Shown here: positions 45,141 to 53,882 of the stretch, piece by piece
Numbering within the stretch: the first letter of the stretch is position 1
Layout: every line of letters starts with the position of its first letter
Origin: Cryobacterium sp. Y11
GTDB taxonomy: Bacteria; Actinomycetota; Actinomycetes; Actinomycetales; Microbacteriaceae
Reading direction: 5' to 3'
Assembly (NCBI RefSeq): GCF_002929535.1
Contig: NZ_PJJO01000052.1
Span: 82,476-146,475 of the forward strand
DNA length: 64,000 bases
Notes under the pieces: generated by a model
The model's database searches: none
The model's input: the letters and a program-made list of their open reading frames with translations, nothing else
What the model was told of the DNA's origin: nothing
Program-made: the position numbers and the translations under genes

Positions 45141-45554
45141 ATGCACGTGCTGGTGGCTACAAATGCAACGCAGGGCGCTCGCCGAAGCGATTTCGCGAAC
45201 TGTATCGAGGGCGAATTGGTCTGGATGCTCGACGCGTGTCCCGATAGCCGGCGCAGGCCGGACGGAAAGTGCCCCTGCGGCAGGTCCTTTCGCGGGTTGA
45301 TGTCCGATCGAGGAACGACAACCGCACTGGTGAAAGATCTCCCCGAACTCACCCGCGCCGACTACGAAAATGCCATGGAGGCCAGTTTCGATGCCCGCGG
45401 ATGGTGCCCGTGCTGTTGCATGAGCACGGTGAGTGAGTTTGTCGATGAGCTCATTAGCTGCGCCGAATTCTGGCCGGTCGGCACCGTGATCGAGCGCCGG
45501 GTCGACCTGCTTCAGGGCCGCGGGCCGTGCCGTCCTTATGGCGCTGCCCGGTAG
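45141..45554 (+). CDS. DUF7715-like protein
   Basis: A 137-aa protein beginning MHVLVATNATQGARRSDFAN, with a cluster of cysteines (CPDSRRRPDGKCPCGRSF) and FWPVGTVIERRVDLL near the end. It resembles a small actinobacterial family (DUF7715, from memory) of unknown function. GAGAAGGA lies just before ATG 45141. No operon partner is obvious. Confidence 0.7.
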   Translation: MHVLVATNATQGARRSDFANCIEGELVWMLDACPDSRRRPDGKCPCGRSFRGLMSDRGTTTALVKDLPELTRADYENAMEASFDARGWCPCCCMSTVSEFVDELISCAEFWPVGTVIERRVDLLQGRGPCRPYGAAR

Positions 45555-45628
45555 GGCCGGGAGGCCGCCCTATGGTCTCACCGGAACTGCACATTGCCCG
45601 GGAAATCCTTCGTCTCTAAATTGGGGGC

Positions 45629-45861
45629 ATGGAACAAGACACGGACTTGGTTCCAGAGGATGCCAAATTGGCCGAACGCCTTCGAGACCGATTGCGTTCT
45701 ATTGGTCTTCTGGCTGACGGAAAACCGAGTGGCCCGCGGCGGGGGAGCAGGTGGCGCTTGCGCGCATCCTCTCGGGGGGAAACGTGCGCCGTGAACAGGA
45801 GCGCATCGCCTGGAGCTACGCCCGGCCCTGCTTGCTCGCCCGGGTCTCGGAACCCGATTAG
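45629..45861 (+). pseudogene. Small hypothetical gene interrupted by a frameshift
   Basis: ATG 45629 opens MEQDTDLVPEDAKLAERLRD and continues to LLADGK; the next frame then continues TEWPAAGEQVALARILSGGN and ends at TAG 45861 after ARVSEPD. Joining the two frames at the GGAAAAC run (45719-45725) gives a continuous protein of about 77 residues. This is a pseudogene, a sequencing error or, less likely, programmed frameshifting. I do not recognise the family. Confidence 0.4.
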
Positions 45862-46048
45862 AGACCCTGCGGGGCGCACAGTATGCCACGGCCGGGCGAT
45901 CCTGACGGAAAGTCAGTGCATTCGGAGAAAACCGTGAGGTTTCGTTCAAAAAGGAGGTGCAAGCTAGCGATCTTGCCCGCGCCCACCCGAAGTGCGCGAG
46001 CCCGAAACCGGGCGAGCCGGCGTACCTAGCTCCGGGTCCTCGCTCTCG

Positions 46049-46918
46049 ATGAAAGTTATGCGCCAAAAAATCTCCAAAACGCCCCGTGCTCACGTAGAAC
46101 CGCAAACCTCTCGCAAATCCCCAAAACGCGTGCACCAGATCGCCTTCGCTGCCGGTGCCGTGTTGGTCATCACCGGCCTCGTCGCCGGCAACGAATTTGC
46201 CGCCCAGTCGGCCGAGGCCAAGCAACGCAGCATCGCAGCCACGACCGCACTCGCCGAGAGCACCGGCCGCCACATCGAACAACTCGACTATTACGCGGAG
46301 CGCGGCGATGCGCTCAGTCGCGACAGCGCATCCGCTGCCCTCGCGCAAGCCAACCTGGTCATTGCCGCCAGTGTGAGCAAAGTGGATGCCTCCGCCCTCA
46401 CCTCGGTAGCCAGTTCGCTCGCCAGCTACGAGATCATGCCCATCGATCAGCTCCAGGAGCTGACGGCTCAGGCGAAGGCGCAGACCGCCGCAGTTGCTGC
46501 GGCCACCGCCGGAGTCGACCGGGTCGCTGCCGAGGCCGCTGCTGCGGCGGCCGCTGCGGCTGCAGCAGCCGAAGCCGCTCGACTGGAGTCTCTCGCGGGC
46601 GGCAACACCGTCGACGGCGCTCGCGCCACGGCGCGTTCACTGGCCGCCTCGCAGTATGGCTGGGGCGAGGAGCAGTTCAGCTGCCTCGATCGTCTGTGGC
46701 AGAAGGAATCGGGCTGGTCATATTCGGCCATGAACTCCAGCAGTGGTGCGACCGGGATTCCGCAGGCGTTGCCGGGAAGCAAAATGGCTTCGGCCGGCAA
46801 CGACTGGGCCACCAACGCCACGACGCAGATCAGCTGGGGCCTGGGCTATATCAAGGCCTCCTCCTATGGAACGCCGTGTGCGGCTTGGTCGCACTCGCAG
46901 TCCGTCGGCTGGTACTGA
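46049..46918 (+). CDS. Secreted lysozyme-fold (transglycosylase-like) protein
   Basis: A 289-aa protein with an N-terminal signal/anchor helix (HQIAFAAGAVLVITGLVAGN), an alanine-rich helical stalk (about 90-195) and a C-terminal lysozyme-like domain: FSCLDRLWQKESGWSYSAMN with the catalytic Glu, SGATGIPQALPGSKMAS and WGLGYIKASSYGTPCAAW. Such proteins cleave or remodel peptidoglycan outside the membrane. The start could be ATG 46049 or 46058; neither has a strong ribosome binding site. Confidence 0.85.
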   Translation: MKVMRQKISKTPRAHVEPQTSRKSPKRVHQIAFAAGAVLVITGLVAGNEFAAQSAEAKQRSIAATTALAESTGRHIEQLDYYAERGDALSRDSASAALAQANLVIAASVSKVDASALTSVASSLASYEIMPIDQLQELTAQAKAQTAAVAAATAGVDRVAAEAAAAAAAAAAAAEAARLESLAGGNTVDGARATARSLAASQYGWGEEQFSCLDRLWQKESGWSYSAMNSSSGATGIPQALPGSKMASAGNDWATNATTQISWGLGYIKASSYGTPCAAWSHSQSVGWY

Positions 46919-47126
46919 CCGGCCGCGCCCGACACCAGCACGAGCCAGTATCGGGCCGCTCATCAGTCCTTTCGTGCCGCCGCAGCTTCTGCGGCGACAG
47001 GGCTCGCGCGTAGGGGCCGGCGCTACGATGGAAAAGTAAGGGAAGTCCAGGATTGAGTTCGGCGGGGCACACCGAAGTGCCCGTCGCAGGAGCCCTGCAC
47101 ACGTATTTGATGGAGGCGTTTTTTCG

Positions 47127-50100
47127 ATGTCGTCTAGTTTCACCCCAACGGGTCTGTCCCCGACTGGTTCATTCCCACTGGATTCATCCCCACTCGAGCC
47201 CATGCTCGAGCCCTTCACAGCCGATTACTATGAGCATTTGACTGATGAAGACGCGGCGAACTATTCCCCGCAACTGTTAGATGCCCGAGCGCGAGCCCAT
47301 TGGCAAATCGCGCAGCATCGGGTTCCGAAGACGGCTACGGTCGAGATTCGCAATGAGCCCGGTCGCAGCGTCGTCTATATCGTCACCGACGACATGCCCT
47401 TTCTGGTCGACTCGGTCACCGCCGAGCTGGTGCGTCAGCACTCCGCCATTCACCTCGTCGTGCACCCGCTGCTCATCGTTGCCCGCAGCAAAGCCAGCAA
47501 CGAACTTGTCGACATCAATCGCATTCCGGCCGGTGTCGGCGTCTCCAGCGGTGACACCTCGGCCATGCCTAACATTGCGCACCTGATCGCGACCGGGGAT
47601 GACGCCTCGCACCTTGAATCGTGGATCGCGATTGAGATTGACAGCGCGAGCGACGAACGACAGGCTTTGCTTATCGCCGGTGTGACCGCCGTTTTGGGCG
47701 ACGTTCGCGCGGCCGTCGCGGACTGGCCGCTAATGCGAAGCAAAGCCATGCAGATCGCCCAAGCGCTCGACACCATTGTCGCGGCGGAGCAGATCAAGGA
47801 CCTGACCCAGACTCAGCAGCTGCTGCAGTGGCTCGACGAGGGAAACTTCACCTTTCTCGGCTACCGCGAATACAACCTCGAAACTCTGGGCGGCGAAGAC
47901 GTACTAACCCTGATCGACGATAGCGGCCTCGGCCTGCTGCGATCCGCCGATGACCGCCACCAGGTTCAGCATCTAACGGATGCCGGCCGGCAGAAAGCCC
48001 GCGAGCGCACCGCCCTGGTGATCACCAAAGCGAACTCGCGCTCCACCGTGCACCGTCCGGCCTATTTCGACTACATCGGCATCAAGAGTTTCGACGCCGC
48101 CGGTCAGGTCAATGGCGAACAGCGTTTCATCGGCCTGTTCGCCGCGAGCGCCTACACCAGCTCGGTCACCGCCGTACCGGTGCTGCGCGAAAAGGTTAAG
48201 GCCGTCATGACCGAGGTCGGTTTTCCGCTCGAGTCACACAGCGGCAAAGACCTGCTCGGCATCATGGAGACCTACCCGCGTGACGAGCTGTTCCAGATCG
48301 AGGTGCCAGAGCTCGTCACCGCGTCGCTCGCCATTCAACGTCTGCAGGAGCGACGTCGTACCCGACTGTTTTTGCGACCCGACATCTACGGCCGGTTTAT
48401 GTCGGCCCTGGTCTACCTGCCACGTGACCGCTACAACACCGCCGTGCGGCTGCGCATCGAAAAAGAACTGCAAGAAACCTTCCAGTCGGAGTCGCTCGAC
48501 TTCGAGGCGCGGATGACCGAATCGGCGCTTGCTCGGCTGTTCTATCGCATCCGTTTGCCCAAGGACGTGTCGGTCGAAACGGTGGATGCTGCAGCGCTAG
48601 AGCACCGTCTCGCCATGGCGGTGCGCTCCTGGCCCGAAGGCATCAGCGACGAACTGCGCGAGACGCACTCGGTCGACGAGGCCAAGCGCCTGGCCGATGT
48701 CTGGGCCGAGGCCTTTCCCGACAGCTACCGGGTCGACTACGAGATCACCGACGCTCTCGAAGATATTGGGCGGTTCGAGGCCTGTGCTGCGCAGGTAGGC
48801 ACCGCCGTTGGCGGCCACACCCGCCCCGGGCTGCACGTCTACCTGCCCAAAACGGCCGGCGACCCCGGCGAAGACGCCCGCATCAAGCTGTACATGACCG
48901 AGCCAAAGAGTCTCAGTCAGATTCTGCCGTTTCTGCAGAATCTCGGCATCGAGGTGCTCGACGAGGTGCCATTCGACATTGAGACTTCCAATGGGCGCCG
49001 CTTCTACCTCTACGACCTGGGCCTGCACTACCCGGCCGGAGTCGACCCGATCGCCACCGGCGCACTCTTGGCCGATTCGTTCGGCGCTGCAATCGGTGGA
49101 GCCATTGAGTCGGACAGTCTCGACCGCCTCGTTCTGCAAGACGGCTTGCCGTGGCACCGCGTTGTCATTCTGCGCAGCTACGCCAAGTACCTGCGGCAGA
49201 TCGGTAACATCAACTCCTACGGCTTCGTCGCCAACGCCCTGCTGCACAACCCGGCCGTGACGCTCGGCTTGGTGGCACTGTTCGAGGCCCGATTCGACCC
49301 CGATGTGACCGACGACGAGCGGATGCTGCGCGTCGCCGACGTGCGCGAACGACTCACGCTGGCCATGGAACAGGTCGCCACCCTCGACGCCGACCGCGTG
49401 CTGCGCACGCTCATCACCCTGATTGAGGCGTCACTGCGCACGAACTTCTTTCAGTACAAGCCGTACCTGAGCATCAAACTCGACCCGTCACAGATCGAGC
49501 AGATGCCATCGCCCAAGCCCATGTACGAAATCTGGGTGTACTCGCCGCGGGTGGAGGGCGTGCATCTGCGGTTTGGCAAGGTGGCCCGTGGCGGGCTGCG
49601 CTGGTCGGACCGCCGAGAAGACTTTCGCACCGAGGTGCTCGGCCTGGTCAAGGCGCAAACGGTCAAGAACGCCGTCATCGTGCCGACCGGTGCCAAGGGC
49701 GGATTTTTCGCTAAGAAACTGCCAGACCCCTTGGTAGACCGGGCAGCCTGGATGGCCGAGGGCATCGAAAGTTACCAAACCTTCGTGCGCGGGTTGCTCG
49801 ATTTGACCGACAACCTTGTCGCAACGCCCGAGGGTGAACAGGTTGTCCCGCCCGCCCGTGTTGTCAGCCACGACGACGCCGACACCTACCTCGTCGTCGC
49901 GGCCGACAAGGGAACGGCATCCTTCTCCGACATCGCCAACGAGCTCGCCGCTGAGTATGGGTTCTGGCTGGGTGATGCCTTCGCTTCTGGCGGTTCGGTC
50001 GGCTACGACCATAAAGAAATGGGCATCACGGCTAAGGGTGCGTGGGAGTCGGTCAAGCGCCACTTCAGCGAACTTGGCGTCGACGCCCAGTCCGAGGAAT

Positions 50101-51998
50101 TTACAGTGGTCGGCGTCGGCGACATGTCTGGCGACGTGTTCGGCAACGGAATGCTGCTCTCAAAGCACACCAAATTGGTCGCAGCATTCGACCACCGGCA
50201 CATCTTCCTTGATCCGAACCCCGACCCTGCGCTCTCCTTTGCCGAGCGCGAGCGGCTGTTCGAGCTGCCGCGTTCGTCCTGGGCCGACTATGACGCCACC
50301 CTGATCAGCACGGGCGGCGGCGTCTTTGCCCGCCAGTCCAAGGTCGTTCCCATTTCGGCCGAGGTGCAGGTCGTGCTTGGCTTGCCGGCCGGCACGACCC
50401 AGCTGAGCCCGCCCGAATTGCTGCGGGCGATTCTGCTGGCCCCTACCGATCTGCTCTACAACGGCGGCATCGGCACCTACGTCAAGGCGAGCACCGAAAC
50501 TGCGGCTCAAGTCGGCGACAAGGCCAACGATGCCATTCGAGTCGACGGCAAGGACTTGCGGGTCAAGGTCGTCGGCGAGGGCGGCAACCTCGGTTTCACC
50601 CAGCTCGGGCGCATTGAGGCCGCCCGGGGCGGCGTCATCCTGAACACCGATGCGATCGATAACTCGGCCGGAGTCGACTGCTCCGACCACGAAGTCAACA
50701 TTAAAATCTTCGTGGACCGCATGGTCGCCGCCCGCAAGCTCGACCCGGCCGAACGGGCCAAATTCCTGGCCGAGATGACCGATGAGGTGGGTCGCCTGGT
50801 TCTCGTCGACAACGTCGATCAGAACATCCTGCTGCTCAACGATCGGGTGCTCGTCAACAACTGGAGCCCGAGCTACGAGCGCCTGATGAACTGGCTGGAA
50901 AAGTCCGGCGATCTGCAGCGTGACCTCGAGGCCCTACCGACGACGGCCATGCTGCGGGAACGTCTCGACCAGGGTCAGGGGCTCACCAGCCCCGAGTTGA
51001 GCGTGCTCGCCGCCTACGCCAAAATCGAGTTGGCCAACGCGCTCCGCGACAGCGATCTGGCCGACGACCCGTGGTTTGGCGGCGTCCTGCGGCGCTACTT
51101 CCCGAGTCACTTGTCTGAACGTTTCGATGCCGAGCTGGACACGCATCCGCTTCGCCGGGAGATTATCGCGACCGTTGTCGCCAACGACATGATCAACCTG
51201 GGCGGAATCACCTTCGCCTTCCGCGTCATGGAGGAGACCTCGGCCAACGAGGCGACCATCGCGCGCGCCTTCGTGGCCCTGCGTGAAATATTTGAGCTTG
51301 ACAGCATGGTTGACGAGCTCAACGCACTGCCGTCGTCGTTCCCGACCGATAAGTGGTCGGCGATTCACCTCGATATTCGCCGGCTGCTGGACCGCGCAGT
51401 GCGCTGGCAGGTCAATCACGGAGGATCGATACCGGTCGCGGACGTAATTGCGAAGTACAAGCCGCAGATCGCGTTGATGCGAGCGCACCTCGGCGACTAC
51501 CTGCAGGGCAACGACCTGAAGCGTCTCGAGACTCAGGGTGAGCAGGCCCGCGACTGGGGCGTGCCTGAAGGCCTCGGTCGGCGCTGGTCTGAGCTGTTCG
51601 AGGCGTACGCATTGCTCGATGTGGCCCAGATCGCCGCCAAGGCGAACGCACCGATTGCCGATGTTGCCGCCGTGTATTACGAGGTTTACAACCGGTTTGG
51701 CGTCGACAACCTCCTTGAGCGCATCACGGCCCTCCCGCGCAAGGACCGCTGGCAGGCCCTCGCGCGCGCAGCCCTGCGCGACGACCTGTACTCGACCGTC
51801 GCCGATATGACCAGGGCAGTGCTCGATGAAACGGATGCCGGCGCTCCCGACGAGCGGCTCCTCGCCTGGGAAGCGCGAAACGCCGAACAGCTCGGCCGTG
51901 CTCGCAGCGTTTTCGAAGAGGTCAACTCGCTCGCTCAAGACGACATGGCTTCGCTCTCGGTGGCCGTGCGCCTGCTGCGCTCGATCGTGCGCCGCTAA
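47127..51998 (+). CDS. gdh: NAD-specific glutamate dehydrogenase, large (180-kDa) type
   Basis: A 1623-aa enzyme for catabolic deamination of glutamate, of the tetrameric class known from Streptomyces and Mycobacterium. The N-terminal part carries ACT-like segments (VYIVTDDMPFLVDSVTAELV), and the catalytic core (about 780-1200) has RWSDRREDFRTEVLGLVKAQ, the lysine in PTGAKGGFF, and GGNLGFTQLGRIE. GGAGG lies 10 bases before ATG 47127. In mycobacteria this enzyme is inhibited by GarA; that regulator is not in the window. It ends in a strong terminator hairpin. Confidence 0.96.
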   Translation: MSSSFTPTGLSPTGSFPLDSSPLEPMLEPFTADYYEHLTDEDAANYSPQLLDARARAHWQIAQHRVPKTATVEIRNEPGRSVVYIVTDDMPFLVDSVTAELVRQHSAIHLVVHPLLIVARSKASNELVDINRIPAGVGVSSGDTSAMPNIAHLIATGDDASHLESWIAIEIDSASDERQALLIAGVTAVLGDVRAAVADWPLMRSKAMQIAQALDTIVAAEQIKDLTQTQQLLQWLDEGNFTFLGYREYNLETLGGEDVLTLIDDSGLGLLRSADDRHQVQHLTDAGRQKARERTALVITKANSRSTVHRPAYFDYIGIKSFDAAGQVNGEQRFIGLFAASAYTSSVTAVPVLREKVKAVMTEVGFPLESHSGKDLLGIMETYPRDELFQIEVPELVTASLAIQRLQERRRTRLFLRPDIYGRFMSALVYLPRDRYNTAVRLRIEKELQETFQSESLDFEARMTESALARLFYRIRLPKDVSVETVDAAALEHRLAMAVRSWPEGISDELRETHSVDEAKRLADVWAEAFPDSYRVDYEITDALEDIGRFEACAAQVGTAVGGHTRPGLHVYLPKTAGDPGEDARIKLYMTEPKSLSQILPFLQNLGIEVLDEVPFDIETSNGRRFYLYDLGLHYPAGVDPIATGALLADSFGAAIGGAIESDSLDRLVLQDGLPWHRVVILRSYAKYLRQIGNINSYGFVANALLHNPAVTLGLVALFEARFDPDVTDDERMLRVADVRERLTLAMEQVATLDADRVLRTLITLIEASLRTNFFQYKPYLSIKLDPSQIEQMPSPKPMYEIWVYSPRVEGVHLRFGKVARGGLRWSDRREDFRTEVLGLVKAQTVKNAVIVPTGAKGGFFAKKLPDPLVDRAAWMAEGIESYQTFVRGLLDLTDNLVATPEGEQVVPPARVVSHDDADTYLVVAADKGTASFSDIANELAAEYGFWLGDAFASGGSVGYDHKEMGITAKGAWESVKRHFSELGVDAQSEEFTVVGVGDMSGDVFGNGMLLSKHTKLVAAFDHRHIFLDPNPDPALSFAERERLFELPRSSWADYDATLISTGGGVFARQSKVVPISAEVQVVLGLPAGTTQLSPPELLRAILLAPTDLLYNGGIGTYVKASTETAAQVGDKANDAIRVDGKDLRVKVVGEGGNLGFTQLGRIEAARGGVILNTDAIDNSAGVDCSDHEVNIKIFVDRMVAARKLDPAERAKFLAEMTDEVGRLVLVDNVDQNILLLNDRVLVNNWSPSYERLMNWLEKSGDLQRDLEALPTTAMLRERLDQGQGLTSPELSVLAAYAKIELANALRDSDLADDPWFGGVLRRYFPSHLSERFDAELDTHPLRREIIATVVANDMINLGGITFAFRVMEETSANEATIARAFVALREIFELDSMVDELNALPSSFPTDKWSAIHLDIRRLLDRAVRWQVNHGGSIPVADVIAKYKPQIALMRAHLGDYLQGNDLKRLETQGEQARDWGVPEGLGRRWSELFEAYALLDVAQIAAKANAPIADVAAVYYEVYNRFGVDNLLERITALPRKDRWQALARAALRDDLYSTVADMTRAVLDETDAGAPDERLLAWEARNAEQLGRARSVFEEVNSLAQDDMASLSVAVRLLRSIVRR

Positions 51999-52000
51999 CC

Positions 52001-52031
52001 GAGTGGGGCGCCCGACCCGGGCGCCCCACTC
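52001..52031. terminator. Bidirectional hairpin after gdh
   Basis: GAGTGGGGCGCCCG and CGGGCGCCCCACTC pair over 14 bp with a 3-base loop, immediately after the gdh stop and 15 bp before the end of the convergent membrane-protein gene. Confidence 0.75.
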
Positions 52032-52046
52032 GTGCGCGTGCAGAAG

Positions 52047-52370
52047 CTAAGCCAGCGTGGCGACCAGGATGGCGATGGCCATCCAGATCGGCATCGCCAC
52101 GACCAAGAGGGCAAGGCCCACCCACTGCAGGCGGGTGTAAGACTGGTCGGCGTCGCCGCGCGTGCGGGTGCGCACGATGTCGACCACGGAGACGACCATG
52201 CCGATGAACAGGAGTGGCGACACGGTCAGCAGTGCCACCAGAACGAGTGGGTCGGTCGCGATCGATACGCACACTGCAATGCCAAGGGCGCTATACAGCA
52301 CGAACAAGACCATGCTCAGCCACAGCGACAGGGGAACGCGGCGCGAGCTCTGTGTGACCGTTGCGTGCAT
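52047..52370 (-). CDS. Small three-helix membrane protein
   Basis: A 107-aa protein with three predicted membrane segments (VPLSLWLSMVLFVLYSALGI, LVALLTVSPLLFIGMVVSVV and VGLALLVVAMPIWMAIAIL). ATG 52370 was chosen because the upstream extension of the frame is not protein-like. Function unknown. Confidence 0.65.
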   Translation of the reverse strand: MHATVTQSSRRVPLSLWLSMVLFVLYSALGIAVCVSIATDPLVLVALLTVSPLLFIGMVVSVVDIVRTRTRGDADQSYTRLQWVGLALLVVAMPIWMAIAILVATLA

Positions 52371-52488
52371 GGCGACCCCCCGTGCTATCTGCGCTGACAG
52401 TATCACGAACGCCACCGGTATCTGTGGCGAGCCGGCCGCGGCCATCCGCTCGCCGAAGCCGGTCAGCTCACGCTGGTGGGTTGCTGCG

Positions 52489-52761
52489 TCAGCTGATGCG
52501 GCCGAGCGCCACGAGCTTGGTGCGCACCTCGGCGTCGCTCGGCTCGACCATATGAGTGTCGTCGGGAAACACGATGACGGGAATGTTGGTGCGCCCGCTG
52601 ATGGCGCGGGCCCGGTCTGCCCCCTCATCGACGAGTAGCAGATCGACGTAGTCGTAGTCCACCTCGAGACGGTCGAGCAATGACTTGGAACGGCGGCAGT
52701 CGCCGCACCACTCCGCTCCGTACATCGTGATTCGACCAGCGGGGGTAGTGGTTTGCGTCAT
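52489..52761 (-). CDS. Glutaredoxin/mycoredoxin-like protein
   Basis: A 90-aa thioredoxin-fold protein with the redox motif C19-GD-C22 (YGAEWCGDCRRSK), the cis-proline segment NIPVIVFPDD and a C-terminal helix. It resembles actinobacterial mycoredoxins (usual motif CxYC), which reduce mixed disulfides with mycothiol, but the GD between the cysteines is unusual for NrdH or Mrx1. It probably acts in the cytoplasm. No operon partner. Confidence 0.9.
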   Translation of the reverse strand: MTQTTTPAGRITMYGAEWCGDCRRSKSLLDRLEVDYDYVDLLLVDEGADRARAISGRTNIPVIVFPDDTHMVEPSDAEVRTKLVALGRIS

Positions 52762-52828
52762 GCGACAATCTTAGGCCGGGCGCCTGAGTGTGCCGTGGGT
52801 AGGCATCCGCTGCCCGTACCCTCAAACC

Positions 52829-53119
52829 ATGCCTTCTTATCGCGTCACCATGAGTATCGACTCCCTGCACCCGGGAACCGCGCCAGCCTCGGTCGTGCCC
52901 CGTGCGGCAGCAGCAGCGGCCGAATTCACCACGGTGGAGGCCTCCGACCTCACCATCGTCGCCGGCGCGGCCCGGATTATCGTGCGTTTCGCAGCGGATG
53001 ACTCGGCGGCGGCCCTGCAGATCGGCGCCCACGTGGTGGCGGACCTGCGGATCGTCGCCGAGTTGCGGGCGTCGCTGGTCACGGAGCGCGTCAAGGGTAC
53101 CTGGGTACCGGTGCGCTAG
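52829..53119 (+). CDS. Small hypothetical protein
   Basis: A 96-aa alpha/beta protein beginning MPSYRVTMSIDSLHPGTAP, with a repeated beta pattern (LTIVAGAARIIVRFAADDS). TACCCT six bases before ATG 52829 suggests a leaderless transcript. Convergent with the histidine phosphatase gene, with adjoining ends. No family recognised. Confidence 0.6.
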   Translation: MPSYRVTMSIDSLHPGTAPASVVPRAAAAAAEFTTVEASDLTIVAGAARIIVRFAADDSAAALQIGAHVVADLRIVAELRASLVTERVKGTWVPVR

Positions 53120-53719
53120 CTAGACGACCGGGTCCATCGAGCTCAGGTGGCAGGCATCGTTCCACATCTGCAACACGCGAGTCTCGCGTTCCCAGCCGAG
53201 CGTGGAAACGGTCGCGGTGCCGAGGCTGAGGCTCTTGCCCGCGATCGCCGGCAGGCCCATCCAGCGCGCGGCCATTACGCGCAGAAAATGGCCATGGGCA
53301 AAAATAGCCACGCGGCCCTCGGCGGCCAGGCATTCCTCGATCGCGAGATCGGCGCGTGCACCCACCTCCTCAACGGTCTCACCGCCGAAAATTGGGTTCT
53401 CCCACACTGTCCAGCCCGGTATTTCCAAGCGGATGTCGATGGTGCGGCGGCCCTCATAGACCCCATAGTCCCATTCGAGCACGTCGTCGCTCGCCACGCC
53501 CTGGCTGGCGTAGCCTGCTCGTTCCATGGTCTCCCAGGCGCGCACGAGCGGGCTGGAATAGACCCGATCAAAGTGTTGGCCGTCGAGCATCTCGCCGAGG
53601 GCATCCGCTTGCGCACGGCCAAAATCGGTCAGGGGAACGTCGGTGCGTCCGGTGTGCTGGCCGGAGATGCTCCAGTCGGTTTGTCCGTGGCGAACGAGAA
53701 CGATATCGTTCTGGGTCAT
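53120..53719 (-). CDS. Histidine phosphatase family protein
   Basis: A 199-aa phosphoglycerate-mutase-like enzyme. The RHG motif (VRHGQTDWS, residues 9-17) supplies the phosphorylated His11; the second histidine lies in AHGHFLR (about 148), with Glu in EWDYGVYEG. It should hydrolyse a small phosphate ester in the cytoplasm. ATG 53719 is chosen because GAGGGA is upstream and the motif follows; the longer open frame upstream has no homology. Confidence 0.93.
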   Translation of the reverse strand: MTQNDIVLVRHGQTDWSISGQHTGRTDVPLTDFGRAQADALGEMLDGQHFDRVYSSPLVRAWETMERAGYASQGVASDDVLEWDYGVYEGRRTIDIRLEIPGWTVWENPIFGGETVEEVGARADLAIEECLAAEGRVAIFAHGHFLRVMAARWMGLPAIAGKSLSLGTATVSTLGWERETRVLQMWNDACHLSSMDPVV

Positions 53720-53882
53720 GCGGCTCCCTCGTGTTCGCCGCAGAACGCTGCGGCCCCCCAAGTCTACTTTTCGGTAAGAGAGCGGCGCCTCGCCCGGGGG
53801 TGACCATGATCGGCCTGCTACGTTCTTAAGACCAGTGCAGTCGCGCTGAGCCACAATGTTGTAGCAAATTAGGGGATACTTC

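Noticed and set aside
45862..46048. Possible riboswitch (ydaO/c-di-AMP type) before the cell-wall hydrolase gene
   Set aside because: Actinobacterial hydrolase genes often have one, but I could not find the conserved core; only a short CTGAC/GTCAG hairpin is visible.
45578..46348. 256-codon minus-strand frame over the lysozyme-fold gene start
   Set aside because: Composition is proline/arginine-rich antisense; it overlaps two coding regions and has no domain.
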